From Gracilimonas sp040904925 (GTDB lineage: Bacteria > Bacteroidota > Rhodothermia > Balneolales > Balneolaceae): a stretch of 64,000 nucleotides of DNA. The translations under genes and the position numbers were made by a program. The notes under the pieces were generated by a model. That model searched no databases. It was not told the DNA's origin and saw only the letters and a list, made by a program, of their open reading frames with translations. This document shows, piece by piece, positions 52,588 through 61,773 of the stretch (position 1 is the stretch's first letter; each line of letters opens with the position of its first letter). The stretch is from NCBI GenBank assembly GCA_040904925.1, contig JBBDSP010000012.1, positions 60,221-124,220 of the forward strand, in the 5' to 3' direction.

Positions 52588-53472
52588 ATGAAAAGAGAAC
52601 CCGAAGAACTGGATGTACTGCGTTCCGGGGTAGATCTCGGCTTGCTTGCCAAACACATTGTAGATGGGTTCATGATTGGTATGCACAAGGGAACCCGGCG
52701 CGGAATTGGGAGTGAATTCAGTCAGTATCGAAGTTACCAGCCGGGGGATGATATTCGTCAGATCGACTGGAAGATGTTTGCCCGTAGCGACCGATATTAT
52801 ATCAAAGAGTCGGAAGTTGAATCTTCGGTGACGGTTCGTTTTTTTCTGGATATGTCGGCCTCCATGAATTATGAGGAAAATGGTATTACCCGCTTTCAAT
52901 ATGCGGCATTGGTCACTGCTGTTTTGGCAACCATTGCCAGCCAACAGGGAGATGCGATCGCCCTTCACCTTGTAAATAATGAAGAGCATAAAAGCCTTAC
53001 TGAAAAGAGAGGGAAAGCTCATTTAAACCGTTTTATACATTTGCTCGAACATGTGGAATGCAAAGGGCACTGGCCGAAATCCACGGACTGGCTGACCGAT
53101 AACCTGAATACCCATTCCCGAGAACTCTGGATCGTTTGTTCGGACCTTCTGGATGGCGAGCAGCGCTGGGAAACCTTTATTCAGCTCAGCAAAAGTGTGG
53201 GGCATGAAATCCAGTTCCTGCAAATTTTGGGGCACGATGAACTTCACCTGAAGATGGAAGAAGCTGTGACGGTGGAAGACCCGGAAAGCCATGCTACCAA
53301 GAATATCAGAACAAGTGCTGTTCGGGAACAATATCTTCAAAACCTGCATGCCTATCTGGAAGAATTAAAGATCGGGTTGTTGAGTCCTCGCACCAATTTA
53401 TTTATGATGCAGATGAATCAATCTGTACGAGATGCGCTCTTTGAATTCCTAAAGCTTCGGGAGCGGTTATGA
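52588..53472 (+). CDS. DUF58 domain protein
   Basis: A 294-residue protein typical of MoxR neighbours: SQYRSYQPGDDIRQIDWKMF, YYIKESEVESSVTVRFFLDM and SASMNYEENG form the conserved DUF58 and vWA-like MIDAS-type region (D-x-S-x-S). No membrane helix is seen. It probably interacts with the MoxR ATPase in envelope or stress functions. It overlaps the next gene by 4 bp. Confidence 0.93.
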   Translation: MKREPEELDVLRSGVDLGLLAKHIVDGFMIGMHKGTRRGIGSEFSQYRSYQPGDDIRQIDWKMFARSDRYYIKESEVESSVTVRFFLDMSASMNYEENGITRFQYAALVTAVLATIASQQGDAIALHLVNNEEHKSLTEKRGKAHLNRFIHLLEHVECKGHWPKSTDWLTDNLNTHSRELWIVCSDLLDGEQRWETFIQLSKSVGHEIQFLQILGHDELHLKMEEAVTVEDPESHATKNIRTSAVREQYLQNLHAYLEELKIGLLSPRTNLFMMQMNQSVRDALFEFLKLRERL

Positions 53473-54689
53473 TATTTGGCTCCCCAATTTGGCTTTGGTT
53501 AGGATCAGCTTTGCTCATTCCTGTTTTTATCCATCTCTGGAATAAAAGATCGGGACGGCCCCGCTTACTCGGCACCTTCCGCTTTTTGCCGGAAGAATCA
53601 TTCGCATCCGCAAAGCGAATTGAGTTACATGAAATTCCATTGATGCTGATAAGAATGGCACTGGTAGCTCTGGTAATACTTTTGTTAGCGGATCTGTTTT
53701 GGAGGTCTGAACCCGAAATTAAGGAATCGATAACGATCAAAGAGGTGAATTCTGAGGAAACAGGTCAGACAGAAGATGAAAACGGAAATCCGGTGATGGA
53801 ATTCTCATCTGAAGAGATAGAAGACGTGGGCTGGTGGAATGTAGTGGCTCAGGCCGATTATGATCATCATCCTGAAAAGATCGTTGTTCAAGGAGATCTT
53901 TCGGAAAACAGATTTCATTCTATTCGCCCTGAGATCAAGGCGGGTATCGAGTGGCAGCAAAATGATTCGTTGGTCATTCCTGAAAAAAAATTGGCTACAT
54001 GGATGGGAAGTGACGGGGAGTCAAAAGTTTTGATTCAGCGGCGGACTGCTGTTGGAATTAGCACCAATATCGAAACTCCGCAGGAAGAACCGGAACAGGT
54101 AATGGATGGAATAAGATTGATCTTAAATTCAGAAAATTCTGAAGCAATAAATCGTGGCTTGAGTTATGCAGCTGCATTCTGGGAAATAGAATCCGAAGAG
54201 CAGGAAATTGCAGAAAGAGCCCAACTTATTGTGGGAGATGAAAGCCGCATAACACTTTCACAGCAGGTCAGTGATTCCGGCATCAATGACCTTATTGAAG
54301 CAAATCCATGGTCAGGAATTTCATTTCAGGTTACCGATATGGATACGGGTTTGGTTGCTGTGCACTCGACTCTCTACTCCCGTAATAAACAGGCTCCATT
54401 TTTATTTGAAGACGAAGCCGGGAATCTGGTAGTGAATGGAAATCCGGAGCGATCCCTGGAGAGCTGGATCTTTGCAGGATTGGGAAATCAGCTGATTCTT
54501 AAGGGATTAAATATGGAAGCTTCTCTATGGCCTGCAATGGATGAAGCTCAGCGTAATCCTGTTTTTACTTCCGAAAGCAGAACACCTGAGATCCCTGAAG
54601 AACAACGCTCAGCAAGATTATGGCTGGTTGGATTGCTGGCTGTACTGTGGCTTCTGGAGCGATGGCTTGCACCGAAGAGAGGGATGTGA
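53469..54689 (+). CDS. BatA-domain membrane protein
   Basis: A 406-residue protein. The N-terminal BatA-type module has two membrane helices (PIWLWLGSALLIPVFIHLW and MALVALVILLLADLFW) separated by the typical LGTFRFLPEES loop; a long extracytoplasmic region follows and a terminal helix (LWLVGLLAVLWLLERWL) ends it. No vWA MIDAS motif is visible, so it is not a full BatA/BatB. The start ATG overlaps the DUF58 stop. It is part of the MoxR operon. Confidence 0.88.
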   Translation: MIFGSPIWLWLGSALLIPVFIHLWNKRSGRPRLLGTFRFLPEESFASAKRIELHEIPLMLIRMALVALVILLLADLFWRSEPEIKESITIKEVNSEETGQTEDENGNPVMEFSSEEIEDVGWWNVVAQADYDHHPEKIVVQGDLSENRFHSIRPEIKAGIEWQQNDSLVIPEKKLATWMGSDGESKVLIQRRTAVGISTNIETPQEEPEQVMDGIRLILNSENSEAINRGLSYAAAFWEIESEEQEIAERAQLIVGDESRITLSQQVSDSGINDLIEANPWSGISFQVTDMDTGLVAVHSTLYSRNKQAPFLFEDEAGNLVVNGNPERSLESWIFAGLGNQLILKGLNMEASLWPAMDEAQRNPVFTSESRTPEIPEEQRSARLWLVGLLAVLWLLERWLAPKRGM

Positions 54690-54690
54690 T

Positions 54691-56856
54691 ATGCTTCAGA
54701 AATTAGTCAGACAATTGCATCGCAAGAGGATTCTTGAAGAACTGATTCAGATATCCGGAGTCAGTCTTTTGATAGGAGTTTTTGCATACGTGTTTTCCTT
54801 GGATTCTTCGGTGGCTCCATTCATTATTGGCGGAGCCTTTTTTATGGGAAGTACGGCGATCGCATTTATGACGGGAAGATTTAAAAAACCGTCATCGGAA
54901 GAGATAACAAGGTTTCTGGATCGGACCTATTCCTTTATGGAAGAATCCTCGTTCTTGCTTCTTACAGATTCCAAAGAAGAATCCATGGAAGCCTGGCAAA
55001 AAGAAAAGATCTCTAAAAGGCTGAATGAACTTGGTGATCAGATCTCCCTTCCCAATAAGTCCCTAAAAAAAGCAGTGAATATGGGCGGACTCTGGATAGT
55101 TGTCTCTCTGATCTTACTCGTTTCAAAACCGGTACTCAATGATGCCCTCAGATCGGTAGCGATAACCCAGTCCGAAAAAGTTCAAGAGGAAAATGCAGCA
55201 GAATCCGGACAAAGCATACCTGGGTTGACTGAGGTCCAGATCACAATAACACCACCGCCTTACACTGATCTTTCAACCCAAACTGTGGGCTTTGAGAATA
55301 TCAGGGTTCCGGAACAGTCTCGTATTTCATGGGGTGCAAAAACGGATGGTGAAGTTGAAAGTGTACAACTACGATTTTCTAAAGGTGAAGGTCAGGCTTT
55401 AGATTTCAATTCAGAAGAAGGGACGTATTCAATTAACACAACTGCAGCCGAAAATAGGATCTACCAATTGGTGCTTTCTGCAGCAGATACTACTGTTTAT
55501 TCATCTTTTAAAAGTATCGAAGTGATTGCTGATCAGCCCCCGGGATTTGTGGTTGAACGTCCGGTTGAAAAGCGCGATTTCATCACTCCACAAAAACGAA
55601 GTTTTGATATCCTAGCTACTATTGGGGACGACTATGGAGTCACGGGTACAAAAATTAATGCTACACTCGCCCGCGGTTCAGGAGAAAATGTACGGTTCAG
55701 GGAGCAGAGTTTTTCTTTTGATGAACTGACCGGTTTGGGTACTAAAGAAGTAAAGGCATCTGCCACGCTGAATGCGGATGATCTCGAAATGGAGCCGGGT
55801 GATGAACTCTATTTTTTCATCACGGCTACCGATAATAAACCTGATCCACAGATCGCGCGGTCAGATACTTATTTCATTATCTATGCCGATTCGGGGGAAG
55901 TGAGTACGGTTGAAGTTGCCGGACTCGGTGTGGATCTGCTTCCTGAATATTTTCGAAGTCAGCGACAGATCATTATTGATACGGAGCAGTTATTGGAAAA
56001 TGAGCGGAATATCAGCAGTGAGGAATTTAACCGGCGCTCGGAGAATATCGGCCACGATCAGAATTTACTGAGGAAGCGATATGGAGAATATTTGGGCATG
56101 GAAGATGAGATGGGTTCTTCAGCGGAAACTGATGCGGCTGCAGACGGTGGAGAAGCAGCACACGATCATGAGGCAGAAACAGCGGGTGATGACGGTCAAG
56201 AAGGAGAAGAGATCAATGAAATGGGGCTTTCCAGTGCGGAAAGTGAGGCAGCAGGCATAATTCCCGAAGAGTTTTTCCATGATCACGGAGCAGCAGAAAT
56301 GAATACGTTGTTTGCTGAAAGTCCGCGTGCGTTATTGAAGCAATCGCTGGATAATATGTGGAATGCTGAAATGTATCTTCGCACCCGCCGGCCTAAGGAG
56401 GCTTTGCCTTATGAATATGCTGCCCTGGAATATTTAAAAGCCGTTCAGCAAGCGAACCGGCAATACACCCGTAAAGCAGGGTATGAATTGCCGCCAATTC
56501 CCGAAGATGAAAAAAGACTGACCGGAACCTACGATGATTTTGCAGGCCCGAAAGGAAGTTTGCAAACCAATAGGCCTTCCGATCCGCTTGAGCAACTTCA
56601 GCTATTGCTGGAAGACCAAACCTTGGATGGAAGCGTATTAGCAGAGGAAGGAGGCAACTTGATTATGCAGGCTGAATTAAGAGATGCAGACCGCTTGTTC
56701 TTGTTGAATCGTCTCAGAAGTATAGAAAATGCCGGACGTAATAATGAGTCCGAGCAACAGATCATCCAGCTGATCAACGAACTCGCTGATGAATTTCAAC
56801 TTGACCCTGCTCCCGAAACCCGGCCGGCACTTCCCAACATTCAATCTGAAGAATAA
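54691..56856 (+). CDS. DUF4175-like large membrane-anchored protein
   Basis: A 721-residue protein. Two N-terminal helices (ISGVSLLIGVFAYVFSLD and FIIGGAFFMGSTAIAFMTG) and a third at about 130-150 (LWIVVSLILLVSKPVL) precede a long extracytoplasmic part with an LTEVQITITPPPYTDL segment, acidic Ala/Glu/His-rich linkers and a helical C-terminus. The open frame continues 50 codons upstream into the previous gene, but ATG at 54691, 1 bp after that gene's stop, is the natural start. Its stop codon overlaps the next start by 1 bp (TAATG). Function unknown. Confidence 0.85.
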   Translation: MLQKLVRQLHRKRILEELIQISGVSLLIGVFAYVFSLDSSVAPFIIGGAFFMGSTAIAFMTGRFKKPSSEEITRFLDRTYSFMEESSFLLLTDSKEESMEAWQKEKISKRLNELGDQISLPNKSLKKAVNMGGLWIVVSLILLVSKPVLNDALRSVAITQSEKVQEENAAESGQSIPGLTEVQITITPPPYTDLSTQTVGFENIRVPEQSRISWGAKTDGEVESVQLRFSKGEGQALDFNSEEGTYSINTTAAENRIYQLVLSAADTTVYSSFKSIEVIADQPPGFVVERPVEKRDFITPQKRSFDILATIGDDYGVTGTKINATLARGSGENVRFREQSFSFDELTGLGTKEVKASATLNADDLEMEPGDELYFFITATDNKPDPQIARSDTYFIIYADSGEVSTVEVAGLGVDLLPEYFRSQRQIIIDTEQLLENERNISSEEFNRRSENIGHDQNLLRKRYGEYLGMEDEMGSSAETDAAADGGEAAHDHEAETAGDDGQEGEEINEMGLSSAESEAAGIIPEEFFHDHGAAEMNTLFAESPRALLKQSLDNMWNAEMYLRTRRPKEALPYEYAALEYLKAVQQANRQYTRKAGYELPPIPEDEKRLTGTYDDFAGPKGSLQTNRPSDPLEQLQLLLEDQTLDGSVLAEEGGNLIMQAELRDADRLFLLNRLRSIENAGRNNESEQQIIQLINELADEFQLDPAPETRPALPNIQSEE

Positions 56857-58610
56857 TGATCCTGATCCTGTCCATTCTTGTTTTAGCGATCACGCTCTTT
56901 GCTGCCCGTTATGACTTCAAAGTCTATCAAAAAATTGCGAGAAGTGTATTGATTTTGCTGTCAGGTTTGTTGCTTATCGGATTTTTAACAGAGCCGAAAT
57001 GGTGGCCTTCACAATCTGCAAATTATGCGTTGATCACAGATGGATTTGAAGAAGAGGCGTTCAATTCAAACAGATATGATTCTGTGTATTCGCTTAGGAT
57101 GGAAGACAAATTCAACCCACAAAGAAAGTGGCTGAGTTCTGTATCTATGTTGAATGGGCGACTAGCTGGAGGTAGTCAAATAGACTTGTTTGGATACGGG
57201 AGTGAAGGGCAACTTCCCACTAAGTATCAATGGGCTGACCTGTTGAATGAGCCTGAAAGAGGATTTTTGCTGCATAAGGCACCTCAGAAGGTTGAAGTGG
57301 GCAGGGAGTTTGAGTTCATTGTTTCAGTAAAAGGTGCTCAAACCGGAGATTCCGTTTTTGTGTACAAAGATGGGGAAGTCTGGCAAAGCCGTGAAATTGA
57401 TAATGAAGACCCCGTACGTTTTGAGGATCGGTTGTATATGCAGGGGCCGGTCAGTTATGATATTGAGTGGGAGGAAGGGGAGACTAATTTTTCGGAAACA
57501 CTGCATATCCGAGCGGTTCAACCGCAATTGTTAACGATAGGGGCCTTAATGTACAGTCCTTCATTCGAGATCAATTATATGACAGAGCATTTTGGGGAAC
57601 GGGGGCATGTGATCCTAAACCGAAGTAGAATTGGACAGGATCGCTTTAGGTATGATGTGGTGAATGGGGAAGTGAGTCAGGCCGAGTCTTTATTGAACAA
57701 TTTGGCTGAAATGGATGTTTTATTTTTGGATGCCCGTGAATTTTTGGCGCTTCCATTGTCACAACAGGAGCAAATAAAACAGGCTATACAAAACGGACTG
57801 GATGTAATATTAACCGCATCTTCTGAGGAAAATTCGGAGAACTGGAGCGGGGTGTTTTCAGAATTATCTAATGCTGAAATTCAGGTTCAAATGTTAAACA
57901 GGCTGGAAGAGCGAAACTGGCTACCATCCATTTTTGAATCAAGAGAGGATTTGGTGAACCCAATTCCATTGTTAAACTTAAGCATGGAAGGCCTGCCGGA
58001 ATCTGCGGAAGTTTTATATGAGTTTTCTGAGAATGAAGCAATTGCAGCGAAAATTGGAATGGGAAGCGGAAGTGTAATCGGGCAACTATTCTACCGCACT
58101 TACAACTGGCTGATTGAAGGAGAAAGTGAGAACTATAATCGGCTTTGGGTAGATTATTTAAGCAGGGCTGTTTCAGTGGAGACTCCCCAGTTTGATGTCG
58201 CTCCAACACCGGCAAGAGTTCATGAGCAGATCAAGGCTTTTGTAACCCAATCCTCAACATTTGGAAGAATGTTGGTGAAACCGGTATTCGAAGCAGATAC
58301 TTTAGAAATTCCAGTGATGGAACAGATAGTAAATTCTGAGGTGATATCAGCAACTATCATCCCCCGAAAAACAGGCTGGCACTTTGCGGAGTATGATGAT
58401 CTGAAGACTTGGTTTTATGTATATGGATCTGATGAGTGGAAATTTGATAAAGCCTATCGAACGTTTCAACAAACTAGTCAGGAAATAGAGGAATGGAGAA
58501 ACAATGGAATTTCTGAATCAACAAATAACACAAGCAAGGTTCCGGATTGGATCTGGCTGCTTGGGTTTTTATTGATTCAAATCACGCTCTGGGCTGAAAG
58601 AAAACTTTGA
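56856..58610 (+). CDS. Membrane protein of the MoxR operon (unknown function)
   Basis: A 584-residue protein I can place only by context. It has two N-terminal helices (about 2-17 and 28-45), a large extracytoplasmic part with a region resembling a truncated vWA/GATase-like domain (MDVLFLDAREFLALPLSQQE and GLDVILTASSEENSENW), and one C-terminal helix (WIWLLGFLLIQITLWAERKL). This layout is typical of last genes in MoxR-DUF58-BatA-DUF4175 units of Bacteroidota. It is translationally coupled to the upstream gene by TAATG. Confidence 0.75.
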   Translation: MILILSILVLAITLFAARYDFKVYQKIARSVLILLSGLLLIGFLTEPKWWPSQSANYALITDGFEEEAFNSNRYDSVYSLRMEDKFNPQRKWLSSVSMLNGRLAGGSQIDLFGYGSEGQLPTKYQWADLLNEPERGFLLHKAPQKVEVGREFEFIVSVKGAQTGDSVFVYKDGEVWQSREIDNEDPVRFEDRLYMQGPVSYDIEWEEGETNFSETLHIRAVQPQLLTIGALMYSPSFEINYMTEHFGERGHVILNRSRIGQDRFRYDVVNGEVSQAESLLNNLAEMDVLFLDAREFLALPLSQQEQIKQAIQNGLDVILTASSEENSENWSGVFSELSNAEIQVQMLNRLEERNWLPSIFESREDLVNPIPLLNLSMEGLPESAEVLYEFSENEAIAAKIGMGSGSVIGQLFYRTYNWLIEGESENYNRLWVDYLSRAVSVETPQFDVAPTPARVHEQIKAFVTQSSTFGRMLVKPVFEADTLEIPVMEQIVNSEVISATIIPRKTGWHFAEYDDLKTWFYVYGSDEWKFDKAYRTFQQTSQEIEEWRNNGISESTNNTSKVPDWIWLLGFLLIQITLWAERKL

Positions 58611-58623
58611 AATAAATTAGGGC

Positions 58624-60723
58624 CTAACCCATTCCATAAAACTGTGCCTTCTCTTTAAAATATGGTGCAAATACTTTTGAAAGCTTTTTATGATCCGGCG
58701 CCTGGAGATTAGGGTCTTCCATAAGTAATTCTCTGGCTTTTTCCTTTGCCTGAGTCAATAGAAATTGATCTTCCACAATATCCGCAAACTTGAAATCAGG
58801 GAGGCCGCTTTGTTTGGTTCCCAGAAAATCACCGGGTCCGCGGAGTTTGAGGTCGGCTTCGGCTATGCGAAAACCATCGTTGGTTTCTTCCATGGTTTTA
58901 AGGCGAAAGGCTCCTGATTTACTCACTTTCACGTCCGGCATTAAAATACAATAGCTTTGCCGTTTGCCCCGTCCAATTCTGCCACGCAGCTGATGGAGCT
59001 GGGAAAGCCCAAATCGTTCTGCATGCTCAATGATCATAATGGAAGCATTGGCTACATCCACTCCTACTTCGATTACGGTAGTAGAAACCAAGATCTGAAT
59101 TTCATTCTTGATGAACGCTTTCATGATTTCATCTTTCTCTTCGGTTTTCATTCTGCCATGCAGCAGTCCGACTTTGAAATCAGGAAATCGTTTCTTTAGC
59201 TTTTCAAAACCTGCTGTGGCATCCTTTAGATCCAAAGCTTCCGATTCTTCGATCAGAGGATAAACCACATAAACCTGTCCGCCGTCATGTACTTCCTGCT
59301 GCAGAAAGTTATATACATCCTCTCTTTTTTTGTTTGAGCGGATCGCGGTTTTGATAGGTTTTCGCCCGGCCGGAAGATCTCTGATGATGGAAACATCCAG
59401 ATCCGCATAAACGGTCATAGCCAAAGAGCGGGGGATAGGAGTCGCACTCATGACCAGCATGTGCGGATGACTTCCTTTATTTAAAAGGTCAGCTCTTTGT
59501 TTTACCCCAAAACGATGTTGTTCATCAATGACAGCCAATCCAAGATTGTGAAATCTTACTTCATCCTGAATGATGGCGTGTGTTCCAACTACGATCTGAG
59601 CATTACCGCCCTCTATATCAGTAAGTATATCAGTTCTTAATGCTTGTTTTTGTGAACCGATCAAAAGCCGCACATTGATATCAAGCTCTTTCAGGTGATC
59701 AGCAAGCGTTCGGTAGTGCTGTTCGGCTAAAATTTCAGTGGGGGCAAGAAAGGCCGCTTGAAAACCATTGTCCAGCGCCATCAACATGGCGCCAATGGCA
59801 ACGATTGTTTTTCCGGCGCCTACATCCCCCTGAATAAGTCGATTCATTTGTCGCCCTGAACGGACATCCTGCTTTATTTCTGCCAGAGAAGTTTTTTGTC
59901 CATCCGTTAATTTAAAGGGGAGTAATTCATTGAAGTATTTTGATGTATAATTTCCAACCTCATTAAAAACATGACCATTTGCTCTTTCCTTTACGGTGAA
60001 ATTGATCTTCTCCATACTCAGTTCAAAAAGAAAAAGCTCTTCAAACTTAAATCGGTTTAAAGCATTCTTATGTTCGTTGTGACTCTCCGGGAAGTGGATC
60101 ATCCGGTAGGCTTCCTGTCGTTGTGGGAATTTGTGTTCTTTTAGAAGGTCTTCCGGCAAGAATTCATCCACTGTTATGTTATTAAGGATCTGCTCCATCC
60201 AGCTTTGTACTAATTTGCTGGTGATACGGGCTTTACTTAATCCCTTGCTTCCGGGATAAATAGGAAAGATCCGGGAAAAAGAATCCAGATCACCCTCCGA
60301 AGAAATTTTGTCCACTTCAGGATGTGCTATAGAAATAGACTTACCATACCGCTTGGCTTGTCCGAAGAAGGCCACCGTCTCTCCTTCCTTGAAGAACTTG
60401 CTGAAATACCCGACTCCCCGAAACCATACTCCCTTAACAATGCCGCTTCCGTCATCAATATAAACCTCCAGACGTTTCTTTTTACCATACCCGGCTGTAG
60501 CGATCTCAGTTACTTTTCCTGCAATAGTAACCTCCTCTCCGGATCCGGCCAAATGTTTAATCTTCTGGGTATTGGTGCGATCGAGATATCTGCGGGGAAA
60601 AAAATTGAGCAAGTCATCAACAGAACGGATGCCTTCACTGCTTAGGGCTTCGAGCCTTTTAGTGCTAAGATTTGATAAATCGGATAATTTCAACTGATAT
60701 AAAGTTATATATCGACCAATCAT
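58624..60723 (-). CDS. recG: ATP-dependent DNA helicase RecG
   Basis: Remodels stalled forks and Holliday junctions. The 699-residue length is normal. It has an N-terminal wedge (about 70-160), helicase motif I GDVGAGKTIVA, motif II DEQHRFG, motif III MSATPIPRSLAM, the motif TTVIEVGVDV, and motif VI QLRGRIGRG. The C-terminal LKLRGPGDFLGTKQSG is diagnostic. It is convergent with the MoxR operon and divergent from rpsL. Confidence 0.97.
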   Translation of the reverse strand: MIGRYITLYQLKLSDLSNLSTKRLEALSSEGIRSVDDLLNFFPRRYLDRTNTQKIKHLAGSGEEVTIAGKVTEIATAGYGKKKRLEVYIDDGSGIVKGVWFRGVGYFSKFFKEGETVAFFGQAKRYGKSISIAHPEVDKISSEGDLDSFSRIFPIYPGSKGLSKARITSKLVQSWMEQILNNITVDEFLPEDLLKEHKFPQRQEAYRMIHFPESHNEHKNALNRFKFEELFLFELSMEKINFTVKERANGHVFNEVGNYTSKYFNELLPFKLTDGQKTSLAEIKQDVRSGRQMNRLIQGDVGAGKTIVAIGAMLMALDNGFQAAFLAPTEILAEQHYRTLADHLKELDINVRLLIGSQKQALRTDILTDIEGGNAQIVVGTHAIIQDEVRFHNLGLAVIDEQHRFGVKQRADLLNKGSHPHMLVMSATPIPRSLAMTVYADLDVSIIRDLPAGRKPIKTAIRSNKKREDVYNFLQQEVHDGGQVYVVYPLIEESEALDLKDATAGFEKLKKRFPDFKVGLLHGRMKTEEKDEIMKAFIKNEIQILVSTTVIEVGVDVANASIMIIEHAERFGLSQLHQLRGRIGRGKRQSYCILMPDVKVSKSGAFRLKTMEETNDGFRIAEADLKLRGPGDFLGTKQSGLPDFKFADIVEDQFLLTQAKEKARELLMEDPNLQAPDHKKLSKVFAPYFKEKAQFYGMG

Positions 60724-60810
60724 AAATAGGTCGAATTTTAAGGTTCTTTTTTAGTTCAAGTGAGGTTCTGAGGGGTATATAGAAAATTAAAGAAATTATT
60801 CACAGAATTA

Positions 60811-60844
60811 TTTTGCATTCGTACCTGAATGTATCCTATATTTG
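60811..60844 (+). promoter_or_regulatory. Promoter of the str operon
   Basis: TTTTG (60811-60815) and TATATTTG (60837-60844), 21 nt apart, match the Bacteroidota -33 TTTG / -7 TAnnTTTG consensus. The rpsL start lies 41 bp downstream of the -7 element. Confidence 0.75.
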
Positions 60845-60884
60845 CAAGCTCTCGATTCGATGGCAATAACCAAATAATTGAACA

Positions 60885-61259
60885 GTGCCGACTATACAAC
60901 AACTCATACGAAAAGGTAGAAAAAGCAAGGTAAGTAAAACAACCGCACCTGCATTACAGAATTGTCCGCAGAAGCGTGGTGTTTGTACTCGTGTTTATAC
61001 AACTACGCCCAAAAAGCCGAACTCGGCATTGCGTAAAGTAGCTCGTGTACGTTTGACTAACGGGATTGAAGTTTCGGCTTACATTCCCGGTGAAGGTCAC
61101 AACTTACAGGAACATAGTATTGTATTGATCCGCGGAGGTAAAGTTAAAGATTTACCCGGTGTTCGATACCATATTATTAGAGGAACATTGGATACAGCAG
61201 GTGTTGAGGGAAGAACTCAAAGCCGTAGTCTGTATGGTACCAAGAGGCCAAAAGGGTAA
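60885..61259 (+). CDS. rpsL: Small ribosomal subunit protein uS12
   Basis: A 124-residue protein at the decoding centre. Signature PTIQQLIRKGRK, TPKKPNSALRKVARVRL with the streptomycin-type Lys in wild-type state, and GVRYHIIRGTLDTAGV. The start codon is GTG at 60885, fitted by M-PTIQQL. It is the first gene of the str operon, 26 bp before rpsG. Confidence 0.98.
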   Translation: MPTIQQLIRKGRKSKVSKTTAPALQNCPQKRGVCTRVYTTTPKKPNSALRKVARVRLTNGIEVSAYIPGEGHNLQEHSIVLIRGGKVKDLPGVRYHIIRGTLDTAGVEGRTQSRSLYGTKRPKG

Positions 61260-61285
61260 CATTAAGAAATTAAGATTAATCGAGC

Positions 61286-61753
61286 ATGCGTAGAAAAACA
61301 GCAGATAAACGAGATGTCCAGCCGGATCCAATTTTTGAGGATAAACTGGTAACTCGTTTCGTAAACAACCTGATGCGAGACGGCAAAAAGAATGTTGCTC
61401 GCAAAATTGTATATCAGGCATTTGAAGTTATTGAAGAAAAAACAGGCGAAACCGGGATCGATATATTCCGAAACGCATTGCAGAACGCAACACCGGTTGT
61501 TGAGGTTAAGTCCCGCCGTGTTGGTGGTGCCACTTATCAGGTACCTATTGAAGTTCGGCAGGAAAGAGGAACAGCATTGGGAATGAGGTGGTTAATTAGG
61601 GCTGCACGTTCCAGAAATGATAAATCGATGTCAATTCGTCTTTCCAGAGAATTGATGGACGCCTCCAACAATGAAGGTGGTGCCGTTCGTAAGAAAGATG
61701 AAACGCACCGTATGGCAGACGCTAACAAAGCATTTGCTCACTTTAGATTCTAA
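61286..61753 (+). CDS. rpsG: Small ribosomal subunit protein uS7
   Basis: A 155-residue protein nucleating the 30S head. MRRKTADKRDVQPDPIFED at the start, FVNNLMRDGKKNVARKIVY, and KSRRVGGATYQVPIEV are characteristic. It is in the usual str operon order, with fusA 20 bp downstream. Confidence 0.98.
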   Translation: MRRKTADKRDVQPDPIFEDKLVTRFVNNLMRDGKKNVARKIVYQAFEVIEEKTGETGIDIFRNALQNATPVVEVKSRRVGGATYQVPIEVRQERGTALGMRWLIRAARSRNDKSMSIRLSRELMDASNNEGGAVRKKDETHRMADANKAFAHFRF

Positions 61754-61773
61754 AAGATTTTATAAAAAGTATT

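Noticed and set aside
54541..54690. Fifty-codon N-terminal extension of the DUF4175-like protein
   Set aside because: It lies inside the end of the BatA-like gene in another frame; ATG at 54691 sits 1 bp after that stop and fits the coupled operon.
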